NCBI RefSeq assembly: GCF_029227915.1
Contig: NC_079881.1
Span: 5,022,001-5,086,000, forward strand
Source of the DNA: Hydractinia symbiolongicarpus
Lineage: Eukaryota > Cnidaria > Hydrozoa > Anthoathecata > Hydractiniidae
Length of the DNA stretch: 64,000 bases
Direction: 5' to 3'
Part shown: piece after piece, positions 1 to 9,892 of the stretch
Layout: each line of letters starts with the position of its first letter
Position numbering within the stretch: the first letter of the stretch is position 1
Program-made: the position numbers and the translations under genes
The notes under the pieces: generated by a model
What the model saw: only the letters and a program-made list of their open reading frames with translations
What the model was told of the DNA's origin: nothing
The model's database searches: none

Positions 1-297
1 AAGTCAAATTCAATATGAACACAAGATTAATTTAATTAACGAAAAAACTGTGGTTTGTAAACCCAGGGCTTTAGCACACGCATATGAGAAAGAAGTCAAC
101 GCTTAAGTGGATGAATAATTAAAAGAAGGGATTGTGGAAATCAGCGACAGCCCGTATTCAAGTCCGATAGTTCCAGTCATTAAGAAAGAAGGCACTCTTC
201 GTATATGTTGCGACTTTAGACAGCTTAACGCGAAATCGTTTCCAATCCTACGCACCGAAAATTTATTGGAAGATTTTAAAGATGCAAAGGTATTTAA
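1..297 (+). pseudogene. Ty3/gypsy reverse transcriptase, N-terminal block
   Basis: From about 134 the translation gives the typical RT entry region (SPYSSPIVPVIKKEGTLRIC followed by DFRQLN). Upstream, at 1-133, the linker between protease and RT can be followed (KPRALAHAYEKEV) but it contains in-frame TAA/TAG stops near 105-122. The block ends at the Harbinger left end (about 298), just before the first RT catalytic aspartate motif, which reappears at about 3262. The track-style start at 134 is a GTG inside the domain and not a true start. Confidence 0.85.
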
Positions 298-636
298 GCT
301 GGATTTCCATCAGTGCGAATTCTCTTATCGCTCTGGCTTTTTTGACCCATTGATCTTTTTTCGCACTAGTGGAAATTGCAGAGCGACACTTTTTTGCTCT
401 TATCGCCCAATTTCAGTGCGATAGTCAGAGCGACAACTATCAAAAAGTTTTGATATTTATCGCTCTGAGTTTTCGCCCAAAAGTGCAACTTCAAAGAAAT
501 ACCGAATGTCCATTTAAAAAAATTGAATAGATTCTATTGAAATTTAACTTCAGCACATGCTTACACGTGTTAAGTACAACAAATAGTTTCATATGTGTTG
601 TCAACCGAGCAGTGTTGTAAAAAAAGTTTTTATAAA

Positions 637-1662
637 ATGGGAAAAACAAATAGGTTCGACTTAAGGGAAGATGAATATTTAGCAGAGGCTGTTCGAAATT
701 TTTCATGTCTGTACGACAAAAGTTGCAAAGAGTATCGAGAAAAAGATCGAGTGGCAAATGCTTAGAAGAATGTTGAGGAGGAGTTAGGATGTGAGGAGGG
801 TAAAGTTTATCCTTGTTTGTCAGTTCAATGCGCTACATTTTTGCGCTGTTAAAACTTGAGCGTATTCAGCTTGTTCTATTACTTATTTGGAAAAAAAATG
901 TTTTTAAATTCAACTGTTTTAAGGTAAAGCTATTCGAAGATGGGACTTGAAAAAAAGATACAGCAAGAAAAAGAATAACCTAAAAAAGAAATCAGCATCG
1001 GGATCAGGTTTGGCTGACGTTGAATCATGTGTCAAAGATTTGAAAGAATGCTCTTTTTTATCTTGGCTTGATAAGCATTATCAAATGAGAGACACAAAAT
1101 CAAATATAGCGGCTCCGGAGGATGAGGAAGATATTGATTCTTATTCGGAGGCAGCGGTTGAAGATTATTTAAATAACGAGAATGACCCTGCTACAAAATC
1201 ACCAAGTTTGGCCAAGATGACAACTATTGATCCACCATCTGTTACATCAACAAAGAGGAGCGGGCGTAAGAGTACGAAAGAAGAAACAGAAACGTTTGCT
1301 TTGAAGAGCATCGGCGAGGCTTTTGCATCGAAAGCAACTCAACGTGGTAGTGCTAAAATGGACGCAGATGGCCTGTTTGGTAAATGGTTGCTGAAGAATT
1401 AAGACAAGTATCTGGGCGAAGCAAGATTATGCTAAAGCACAAAGTTCAAACCGCAATCTATGAATGTCAAATGGAGGCTTGGAATGGGTCGCAGCCTAAA
1501 CGACAGCTACACATGATGTCCCCACCCTCAACTCCTAGTTTTGGTAATTCTCTCCATTTCAACGCCTATGGAAGCCCCGTATACCAGCAACAGCAGCCAT
1601 TGCATGAAGATAAAACCGATCATAAAGGGTATTACACAAATTTGTTGAATGAAAAACAATAG
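637..1662 (+). pseudogene. Harbinger MADF-domain DNA-binding protein, broken
   Basis: Likely a two-exon gene. Exon 1 runs from ATG 637 to 799 (donor GTAAAG) and exon 2 starts at 924 after an AAG acceptor, joining in phase. Exon 1 and the start of exon 2 give a MADF domain (RFDLREDEYLAEAV... through IRRWDLKKRY). A TAG at 763-765 interrupts it where MADF proteins normally carry a tryptophan. Exon 2 continues through an acidic/Ser-rich linker to about 1383, where a one-base frameshift moves the C-terminal part into the frame open at 1384-1662 (VAEELRQVSGRSKIMLKHKV). That motif is the conserved tail of Harbinger-encoded MADF/Myb-like partners, which bring the transposase to the nucleus and to the element ends. 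The assignment is firm; the exact lesion positions are inferred from frames. Confidence 0.8.
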
Positions 1663-1721
1663 TTTTTTTTGCATAAAACAAAACTGTAAATACAACATTG
1701 TAAAAGGTCTTTTCAAAATAT

Positions 1722-3092
1722 TTATGTACGCCTTACATGTCGGTACTGCCATTCAACAGCACCCTCTTCACTATTCACAAAATCCTTGATTGCTTCCCGC
1801 ATTTCTGTAGCACTTCTTTCTGGCCGGGAGCCCCGTACATTACATAAGTCATAAAGACATCCTTCGTTCTGCCCCACCTGTCTTCTCCATTCCCCAGGCG
1901 TAATCTCCCCATTCGTGTCTGTGCTATCGACAAAACCATTTGGACAATACATTGCGGCTTCAGTTTGGCGTAAGTAATTGTGTAAAGCAATTGCTCCGAA
2001 CGTGAAATTTTCAACATTTTTTACCGATGCTTTTATTGGGCGGCTAAATATTCTCCATCTAGCCCGCAATAAGCCGAACGCGTTTTCAATAACACGCCTG
2101 GCACGAGAGAGGCGATAGTTATATACTCTCTCAGGCTCGTTCAGCTTGCCAGGATATGGGCGCATCATATTTTTCTTTAAGGGGAAAGCTTTATCTCCAA
2201 CTAGAAAGTAAGGTAATGGGTCAAATTTACATCCAGCTAGTGACGTAGGTGGTGGGATTTGAAGGGATTGATTTTCCAGTTGCATTCCAATTTGACTCTT
2301 TGATAAGACACCACAGTCGTTGTTACTTCCATAGTGTCCTACATCTACGAGAATGAAGTTGTACTTAGCATCACAGACTGCTAACAGTATGATGCTGTAG
2401 AACCCCTTGTAATTGTAATAGAGCGATCCTGAATTGGGAGGGTTTTCCATGGCAATATGTTTCCCATCGATTGCCCCTATACAATGTGTAAAATTCCACG
2501 TGTCTTCGAATTCATTCCGATTCTTAACCACTCTTCTTTGGACATAGGGGGTCTTACATATTCGCTTAGGTTCTCCCAAATTGCTGCAGCTGTTTCAGAC
2601 AGAATTCGTGAAATAGCACTCGCGCTAATGCGAAAGTTGAATGATAGAGATTGTTGAGAATCTCCTGAGGCAAGATAATGTAAAGTAAGAGCTAAGCGTT
2701 CAGCTGCAGGAATTGAATTTCGAAAATTTGTGTCTCTTTTTTGGATTGATGGACCTACCAGAGACAATAAATGTTCGAATCTATCAGGAGACATTCGAAG
2801 AAATCTATGAAGTAAAATATTAAATAAAGTTTCAAAGAAAGAAATAATAGAAATGCTCTCCATAACTATCAAAAGGAAGCAAATATGGAACTAAAATTTA
2901 CTAGATACCTAAAGTAAAATTCTCTATCGTGCAATTTCATTTCTTGAAGCAGTTGATTATACACTCCTTTCATTTCTCTTTTTCTATAAATTTGACGAAC
3001 CCAAGAAAATGGCGATTTTCTTCGTCTCTTTTTCCTTATACTTCTAATATTAAGGCAGCTACAGCTTCTTCTTCTTCTGAACTGTCTGCCAT
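1722..3092 (-). pseudogene. Harbinger (HARBI1-like) DDE transposase, broken by two frameshifts
   Basis: Two exons on the - strand: exon 1 3092-2909 (ATG at 3092-3090, donor GTATCT) and exon 2 2804-1722 (acceptor CATAG). Exon 1 opens with an acidic start, then a stop/frameshift near 3036, then the conserved N-terminal region ending DREFYF, which splices to RFLRMSPDRFEHLL. A further one-base frameshift near 2520 separates the N-terminal frame (to 2477) from the catalytic frame (2579-1722). The triad is visible: D in GAIDGKH, D in DVGHYGSNNDCG, and E in RARRVIENAFGLLRARWR. The C-terminus ends naturally at 1722. Length and domain order match HARBI1-type nucleases. The gene is intact except for these small lesions, which suggests fairly recent death. 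Confidence 0.88.
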
Positions 3093-3255
3093 CTTGAAAT
3101 GTGTGTGTTCACATAAAAAAATTTCGCACAAAAAATAATTTGTATTGGCATGCTATCGCACTGAAACTCATTTGCAGCGTAGAACTCCTGTCGCACTAAA
3201 ATTTTGTGTAATTTTAGAGCGATAGAAAGATTCGCAATGGTGGAAATCCGCCTAT

Positions 3256-4077
3256 ACAGTACTTGACTTGAAAAGTGCTTACTGGCGCATTCTGATTAAA
3301 GAATCAGACAAAAGGAAACCTTCTTTCGTTATACCTAAAGGAAAGTTCCAGTGGACGGTATTACCATTCGGACTTTGTGACGGGGCATTTTCATTATCAT
3401 ACGTGATGTATCAATTATTAGACGAATTTAATTTTGCGAAGAGTTTTTATGACGATTGTGTAATATTCGGAAAGAAAATAGAACATTTAGATCAAATTCA
3501 ATAAGCCTTGAATAAATTTGCCGAACAAGGCAAATATCAGCAGTACTGGTATAGCACGTGACAGATCTAAGACATTACAGATCGTTGAGTTCAAGATACC
3601 AGAGAGTGTCGCGGAATTAAAAACATTTCTTGGCATGGCAGCATACTACAAATACAAATTTTTAACAAAGTTTTCGGAAATTACGGCGGAGTTATATCGA
3701 TTGCTCAAAAGAAATGTAGACTTTGACCGGAGTGAGGCTTGTTAACGAAATTTTAACTTGATCAAGAAGGTTTGAGGAATCCAGCTTTGTTGGTACATCC
3801 AGATTATAGTAAGCCCTTTGTGTTGGTCACAGACGCTAGTAAGTTTGCTATAGGACATGTTTTAATGCAAGAGTTCGAGGGTGTTTTGAGGCCGGTTTTG
3901 TACGGAGGTAGGGATTTGACGGAGGCAGAAAGTCGATATTGTGTGACGGATAAAGACTTGTTAGGTGTTTATAACGCTGTGAGGAAATGCGAGTTCTATT
4001 TGATTTGAAACAAGTTTGTCGTATACACAGACCATAAACCGCTACTTTATTTAAAATCATTTAAAACACTTGTAGAT
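3256..4077 (+). pseudogene. Ty3/gypsy RT (C-terminal part) and RNase H start
   Basis: The frame resumes with TVLDLKSAYWRI (first RT catalytic Asp), then PSFVIPKGKFQWTVLPFGL and the FYDDCVIF active-site box, where the second and third catalytic aspartates are retained. A stop at about 3502 and a shift near 3520 lead to the thumb/connection region (ELKTFLGMAAYYK). After another stop at about 3742 comes RNase H, with LVTDASKFAIGHVLMQ (catalytic Asp) and YTDHKPLLYLKS. The block is cut at 4077 by the inverted-repeat element. Several in-frame stops make it non-functional. Confidence 0.87.
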
Positions 4078-5430
4078 GTTGTAACCCAAGTGAAATATTA
4101 AACCAAGTTGTCCAAAAATACAACTCGGTTTAAACGAACTGTAATTATTGGTCCACATTATATGCTGCATTAATTAAGCTAAGCTAAAGGCACATGTTAG
4201 GCCTTCTTTGCTAATGAATTAAATCATATCTCTTTAGAACTGTTCAGAAAACACTGTTCAATTAGCAGAAGTGAAACGCGTAGTTGCTAAGGAGGATATA
4301 TTTGACATCCTGCACAGGGTACATTACTTGCAGATGAATCATTTAGGACACCTTAAGACATTTAACAAGGTATGGTGTAATGTCACCAGGGGAAGAAATG
4401 TGGAAACTCGGTTTCAAGTGAAGAAAAAAATAATGCATCAGTATTGCAGAAAAAACCTTTATCTAATCCTCCTACATTTGGTGGATCATCTGTTCGCGAC
4501 AACGAACGAGTTTATATTTCAAATACTTGTCCAGATGACAATTGGCTTGCTCTTATAAGCACTATAAGTAGAAGCAAAAAGATCTTGTTTACCAATTTGT
4601 TGAAATACACTTCTCTGCGAAGTAAAGAATTGGCCGAAGTGTTAGAGTTAGCAGCACTTGATGATTTCATGCAAGCAAAAATAAACCTGGCAGAGATGTG
4701 TGGAATTGAGGAATCGAATGCTACGTTAGACTTTTTTGGCGAAGAAACCACCCGACTCACACGATTTCTGAAGTTTCTTTTAGATTATGACATCCAGTCC
4801 AACTGCAGTAGTGAGTTTTGTCAGTCAAAGAATCTTAGTCAAGCAGCCTCTATTATTCCACAAATGAACACTGGTGACGGTGCGAGTGCATCCTTATTCA
4901 CAGCTGCCGTCATTGAATGGTTGGTTGGATCATTTGAGGCGCCATGTATGCGACCACTGGAAAAACCATTACCCAAAAGGAGATTCATCCATTGGGATAA
5001 AAATAGCTTGACGTAAGTGAAGTGAATTATACAATTGCTTGAAGAAGGGTACAATTACGCCAAATTGGAAGAGTTTGTTGGAAGAATTTCAGCCACAACA
5101 CACTCTTTTTGTACTTGAAATGTAAAATCCTTGTACATATATTTTAGCTTGAAAAATACATCTTTTTACCTTTAAATGTCTCATCAAACACTTAACCCTA
5201 TTATGAACCCAATTTAGTCTGTTTCCTTATTATTCAGACTTTAATAGATCGGGAACTTTACTAAGTACAATGGAGCGAGTTAAATTGATGCATGGGGTCA
5301 ACTTAGTTTAAAAAAATAAATAATAACTCGAAATAGTTAACTTGGTTTACTATAATACGCGCAGGACTACTTGGTTTGAACCAACTTGACTTTTGGTCAA
5401 CTTGGTTTAACATTCAACTCGGTTTACAAC
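4078..5430. mobile_element. 1.35-kb terminal-inverted-repeat element inserted in RNase H
   Basis: The left end at 4078 (GTTGTAACCCAAGT...) and the reverse complement of the right end at 5430 (GTTGTAAACCGAGTTGAA...) pair over about 45 bp with few mismatches; both pass through TTAAACCAAGTTG and CCAAAA. The motif AACTTGGTTTA/AACTCGGTTTA recurs several times just inside both ends (near 4122-4136 and 5300-5426), giving a subterminal repeat pattern. RNase H coding continues directly on either side (ends LVD.. at 4077, resumes NIDKRFRW at about 5430). I could not define a target duplication. The superfamily is not recognised; the interior carries the coding remnants listed next. Confidence 0.72.
4271..5016 (+). 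pseudogene. Coding remnant: H2C2-like zinc-binding region followed by an unrecognised domain
   Basis: The first frame (4271-4450) reads VAKEDIFDILHRVHYLQMNH and then GHLKTF, resembling the His2-Cys2 zinc-binding entry region of integrase-type proteins. The match then moves to another frame at about 4440 (LQKKPLSNPP), which stays open to 5016. This 190-residue frame contains NTCPDDNWLALIS, a Leu/Ala-rich helical stretch and an acidic segment, and ends KRRFIHWDKNSLT. I do not recognise the second part; the NTCPxDNWL stretch could be the entry of a cysteine-protease-like fold, but this is only a guess. It may be the element's own protein or a captured host exon. The start lies upstream or is lost. 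Confidence 0.45.
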
Positions 5431-5650
5431 ATAGACAAACGTTTCAGATGGATAAACTACCTTGAAACAGTTAATACGAACATGCGTTACATTTCTGGAA
5501 AACAGAACGTTGTTAGTGATTTTATTTCTAGGAATATCATCAAGGAAGTAGAAAAATTAAATGTTTTAGTAAACTTTGCTGAAATGAATTTATTGATTTC
5601 CGTCGCCGCTATCTATGAGAAAGGTGTGCTAGCTAGCTATCTTAATTTTT
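5431..5650 (+). pseudogene. Ty3/gypsy RNase H C-terminus and linker
   Basis: After the inverted-repeat insertion the frame resumes with NIDKRFRWINYLETVN and then YISGKQNVVSDFISRN, the signature end of the Ty3/gypsy RNase H domain before the zinc-binding integrase N-terminus. The frame stays open to a TAG at 5650-5652. The integrase that should follow is found 2 kb downstream, so the linker was also interrupted. Confidence 0.82.
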
Positions 5651-5652
5651 AG

Positions 5653-7640
5653 TGTTGATCTCCTTTTGATTAGTGCTGACATACTCCTTTTAATAGCCAT
5701 GAAATTACTTACTTGGTAGCTAGCTATGGAGCTAGCTACACAGAATAATGGTTTGATTAGAGTGCCTTTTTTTCTTAAAGAGCAAGCAACAAAAAACCTT
5801 TATCCTGCCTTGCGTAGTTCCTCCATGACTGGGCACGCAACTCTGTTCTTATGGGAAAAAGGGGACTAAGAATAACTTCTAAATGACACATGGGGGCCTA
5901 CTTCTATCAGATAAAAAGATGTATATATTCGCACCGGATTTTTTTTATATTTTTTGCAGAAAAGTTGTCGAAACATAAAAGGTTTATTGTTGCTTGCACT
6001 GAGCAGTCGGTGAACTGATAATTAACCTGTAACAATATATAGTTACCCGATGCAGGATAATTAGATGCTACGACTGGTATAATTAGCCGTTAAAAGCTTC
6101 TTTGTATTGTTTACAGCTACCTGCGTCTTTTCCATGTTTTTTCTTGAAATCAGAATCGTTTTGTTGTTTAATAATATATATGAAACATGTACTGCCAGCT
6201 ACAGTAAAATTATAACTTTTTTGCAAAATCGTTTCTTGTTCTTTTTCTTGGTTTTAATTGAAGCGCAACTTTATGTTGATCTATATAAATAAAGATTGCT
6301 ATGGGGAGATCGATAACGAAGAAAAGTGAAAATTTAAGTAAAAAGATATATCGTATAACTAGCTGTATAAGCGGCTAATTATACTGTACGCACCTGTATA
6401 TTTTATATGGCTAACCTTACTAATCCTGTTTATTTTTTCCAGGAAAGGCCATGGTTTAGATAGGGAGTTCTAGAGTATTTAATGCTCATTTTGAGCTTTT
6501 CAGACCCAATTAGTGTCCCGCTCTACCAGACAACTCTCTGTAGCATCCAAAAGCCCGCATAGTGTGTCATCTCCCCAATTTCTTTCACATGGCTTGGGTT
6601 AACCGGGGCCTATGGTAGCATTCACTCACCAATATTGAATTGCCGCCAAGGGGAATCGAACCCTGTTCTCCTGCACAAAGTGCAAGAGTTATAACCACCA
6701 AGCTATGGCACCATTCAAAACGGCTAACTATTTACTCACCCAAAGTATCACAAAATATTTTTCTAAGATTTCTTAGAAATGACTTGATTTTTAAAAATCT
6801 CACGACAAGGACCATCGATTCAAATCCGCAAGTTTATTGTGTGTGTACCCTTCAACTTGTTGAATTCAATTTGTCAAACAAAATAATGACAATCAGTTTC
6901 CTCAAAAATGAAAACTTGCAACTAATCCGACTCCCGAAAGAAATTCAAATTTGAGAATTCGAATTAAAAAAGAATAATAAACAATCAGTTGAATAAATAA
7001 ATCGATTTCAACAAAATAAATCCTTTATTATGCTCAGGTTTCAAAACCTTGCATCGCCTGCTTAATATGTTACTTGTTTAACAAAGATATCAAAAGCCAG
7101 CCTGATTAAATTTATACATATTTATATATATAATACACCTGTGCATCACATCGCATGGATTTGTATCTTTGTATTAAATTCCCTTTTTAAATCAAAGAGG
7201 CAAATCGAGGTTAAAGAGACAATAATTAAACAACCTGGTTTTAATGCAGTTTATGGTAAAATTGTATTCTTGTTTTTTATTTTTTAAACGTACTTTGTTT
7301 TTCAGATCAGCTGTTATGAAAGCATGCACCATCAGCATCTTCAACAAGAGAGTAAATTGTGAAAGCCTAAATACTGAAATATTCAAATGTATTTATTTAT
7401 TAAATTATTTATTGCTGAATTAATAAACAATGAACTACTTCATCATTCAAATTGAGCTCGTTCAGAAGTTATTATATTCGAATCGTCAAGTTTTTACATA
7501 GCAAGATTTGTATTCTGGAATTTCCAGAATTTCCTGATCAGTTTTAAAAATATCCAGTTAAAGTTTTAACTGTTATTTTAGAATACTTCATATAGTTATG
7601 TAAAAGTTTTATTTTTATTTATTGAGTTGTATTTTAACAT
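5653..7640. other. Insertion between RNase H and integrase; no gene except a SINE
   Basis: About 2 kb of AT-rich sequence without a convincing coding region separates the RNase H end from the integrase. It contains a repeated GCTAGCTA motif near 5630 and 5718, and a minus-strand tRNA-derived SINE at 6394-6712. I found no clear terminal repeats for the rest, so its origin is open. Confidence 0.4.
6394..6712 (-). mobile_element. tRNA-derived SINE, family A, copy 1
   Basis: On the - strand it starts at 6712 with a tRNA-like head (box A region CCATAGCTTGGTGGTTATAAC; box B GGTTCGATTCC). It then has the same ~300-bp body as the copies at 45476 and 57185, including TGCTCATTTTGAGC and the CCCCGGTTAACCCAAGCCATG stretch in diverged form. 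The AGAT-type tail is degraded at the 6394 end. It is clearly older or more diverged than the 45476 copy. Confidence 0.8.
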
Positions 7641-8165
7641 TGCAGGTTAGTTACAAAAATAGTTAAGAATCATGATACTCGTGATTTGTTTACCCCATAA
7701 AAGTGATGTAACGATATTTTAAACCTCTCACATTGTCAAATACTTAGTGGACATGTCGAGGTATTCAAGACGCATCGACGTGTTTTAGAAAACTGTTGGT
7801 GGCCAGGCATGTTTGAGGACATTAAACGAATTGTACTCAATAGTAAAATAGTAAAACTCAATAGCATTCAGACCAATGCAGAAAACCGTAAGAGGTGTCA
7901 GTTGGGCCTTCGGAAGCCGCCAGCAAAACCATTAGACCTGGTTTCTATTGACTTTGTTGTAGATTTGCCTATCATAAAGCGAAACAATATGCATAGGTTA
8001 ACGATAGTTGGTAACGTTTCAAAGCATATTAAAATTTACCCTGTGCAAGACAGACAGACAGACATCCACTGCTGCTAAGTAAGTATACCATTACTGTTTA
8101 ACATTTGGAATTCCAAAAACATTGTATTCAGATAAGGACCCTGCCTCTGCTATGACACCTAATAA
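7640..8165 (+). pseudogene. Ty3/gypsy integrase remnant
   Basis: From about 7700 the translation shows the H2C2 zinc-binding region (LSGHVEVFKTHRRVLENCWW, PGMFEDIKRIV). It is followed from 7900 by PAKPLDLVSIDFVVDLP, the first catalytic Asp of the DDE core, and by FGIPKTLYSDKDPASAM with the second Asp at about 8130. A stop (TAA 8078-8080) and the loss of the zinc-site Cys pair make it dead. The catalytic Glu region and C-terminus are missing: homology fades after about 8165. Confidence 0.83.
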
Positions 8166-9880
8166 AATATATAATACTAAAGAACCTTTTCAAATTTCCT
8201 TCTAAATTTTCTTTTCCCACTTTTTCAATTTTTATATCAATTTTGTTGCAGCTCTTTCACTGAAGATTTCACGGTACAAACGCGTTTATTTGGCATCAAA
8301 TCATGCGAAAAAAAAAGACTTTATTAGTTGGGAATTTTGTTGCTTGCTTATTCAAATTTACCGTGATGCTTGCTTTGTTATAAATTATTGTAAGCCTAAG
8401 GTCAATTAACATTGTTATTAGTGTTCGCTATTCCGTTTAACAGTTTTGTTCGTATCTTTGTTTAATGAAATTGACAAAAAACCATTTTGTGATAGGAAGC
8501 ATACAATACATTTTACAGTTTCAAGTGGATTTTCTACAGGTTTTGTTTAAAATGCTTTATTTGCAGCCTTAGTATACAATACATTTTAAACATTTTTAAG
8601 TGGCTCTTTTCATGGGTTTTCGTTTAAAACGTTTTTTTAGCCTTCTTAATAAAGCTACCAACAAACTTTTTTATGATGAAAAGCACAGTATTTTTTTAAT
8701 TGCCCTCGAAAATTATATCTTGCAAGATGTATGTGTCTTTTAGTAAAAAATAAAGAAGAGAAAATCAGTGAACCTTCAGCCTTTTTATTGTTCTTATTGT
8801 CTTCTTGTTTTTTTTCGCAACCTCATTGTTGTTATAAAATGATCTAAGAAGATAAAGAGTTTCGCAAAACAACAGGGAAGATAAAGCTATGACCTTTCAC
8901 ACGGGTAATGAACTGACTTCTTTAGTGACAACTACTCCGATTCGTTTTCGAACTAAACATTCAGTTTATACAATTTTTGTAACGTCCGATTTTGAGCAAC
9001 TGTTTAGGTGATTGCAAACGTGAAGTTATTAATGCAATGTCTTTATACTGAATACGGAGGAAAAATGTACTACATAGCGGGAGACCTACTTATCCGGGGT
9101 CTCACTTAAGCAAAAATTTTTTGCTTAAGGGTAGTTCAAGGGAGGGAGAAAAAGCGTACTATATAACGGGTATCCTACATCTCTACTAGAAGCTAGCCCT
9201 TATACAAATTTAAGCTGCAGGTTGATGGATGTTGCTTAGGTTGGAATGTTTTTCAATTCTTTTCTACGCACACCACAGTAAAATTTCAGATACGACATTC
9301 TTTCTATTGTAAGCCATTAGCTTCACATACTCCACATAATAAAAGTTAGTCTACCACTTTCTGTTTAAATAAACTTACAGTAAAAAAAACTTCTGATTAT
9401 ACAAAGGTCTTTTATATTGATTTAGCTGTTCCGGCTATTTCTGACTTTTTCTTAAATCTTGAAATAATACAAAGAAAGGTATCGTGCTGTGTAATTTTAA
9501 TTATCTGATAAGTTTTTGTAAAAATAAATGTCAACCCTAAGCGAGGCCACATATTGTTGCCTATTAAAAGAACTTTCAAAGAATTTTTTTTTACAATTTT
9601 CACATGAATAAACAAAATCTCTTTTAAAGAAGTTTGAATTAAAAATGTGGTCCTGAGTTTTTAGATGACTTAATTTAAAGGATTATTGACACCTCCATGA
9701 TTACTAAAATAAATTATACCGCACATGGAATTTTTCTTTTTCATATTTAAAATCATAGAGATATCTATGTGTGCACAACTGCTTAAGTGTGTGTCTTTAT
9801 TTAAACAACCATAGCAAATATTCGAGCATGCATGTTTATGTCTTCCTTGGAAGTATTAGTTTTTGTGAACCATTGGAGCA
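8166..9880. other. Intergenic, AT-rich, no gene seen
   Basis: No coding region with conserved features. A short duplicated stretch near 9066-9185 repeats a TACTACATAGCGGG-like motif (second copy TACTATATAACGGG) about 90 bp apart. The 3' part should contain the promoter of the protease gene, but I cannot point to a specific core element. Confidence 0.5.
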
Positions 9881-9892
9881 ATGCAATTCGAA

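Larger units (their letters stand above)
298..3252. mobile_element. PIF/Harbinger DNA transposon (degenerate, two genes) inserted in the RT domain
   Basis: The ends form an imperfect terminal inverted repeat of about 34 bp: the left end reads GGATTTCCATCAGTGCGAAT from 301, and the right end, read on the - strand from 3248, begins GGATTTCCACCATTGCGAAT. Both continue into a shared TATCGCTCT. Inside lie the two genes diagnostic of the superfamily: a MADF-domain protein on + (637-1662) and a DDE transposase on - (1722-3092), arranged convergently. The target duplication is not clean (TAA or TTT on the left, TAT on the right), so the exact borders are uncertain by a few bases. Both genes carry disabling lesions, so this copy is non-autonomous. 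Confidence 0.9.
1..8165 (+). mobile_element. Degenerate Ty3/gypsy-type retrotransposon pol region, split by three later insertions
   Basis: Four blocks on the + strand follow the usual Ty3/gypsy pol order: start of RT (about 1-297), rest of RT and start of RNase H (about 3256-4077), end of RNase H (5431-5650) and integrase (about 7640-8165). Each block carries in-frame stops or frameshifts, so this is a dead copy. The blocks are separated by a Harbinger transposon (298-3252), an inverted-repeat element (4078-5430) and a ~2-kb stretch with a SINE. The coding frame resumes at the expected residue on the far side of the first two insertions, which shows that these were inserted into a once-continuous pol gene. 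No gag, protease or LTR is visible; the 5' part would lie outside the window, and I could not find a 3' LTR after 8165. Confidence 0.88.

Noticed and set aside
2457-2657. Plus-strand frame opposite the Harbinger transposase
   Set aside because: Antisense shadow of the transposase, whose catalytic motifs are clear on the - strand.
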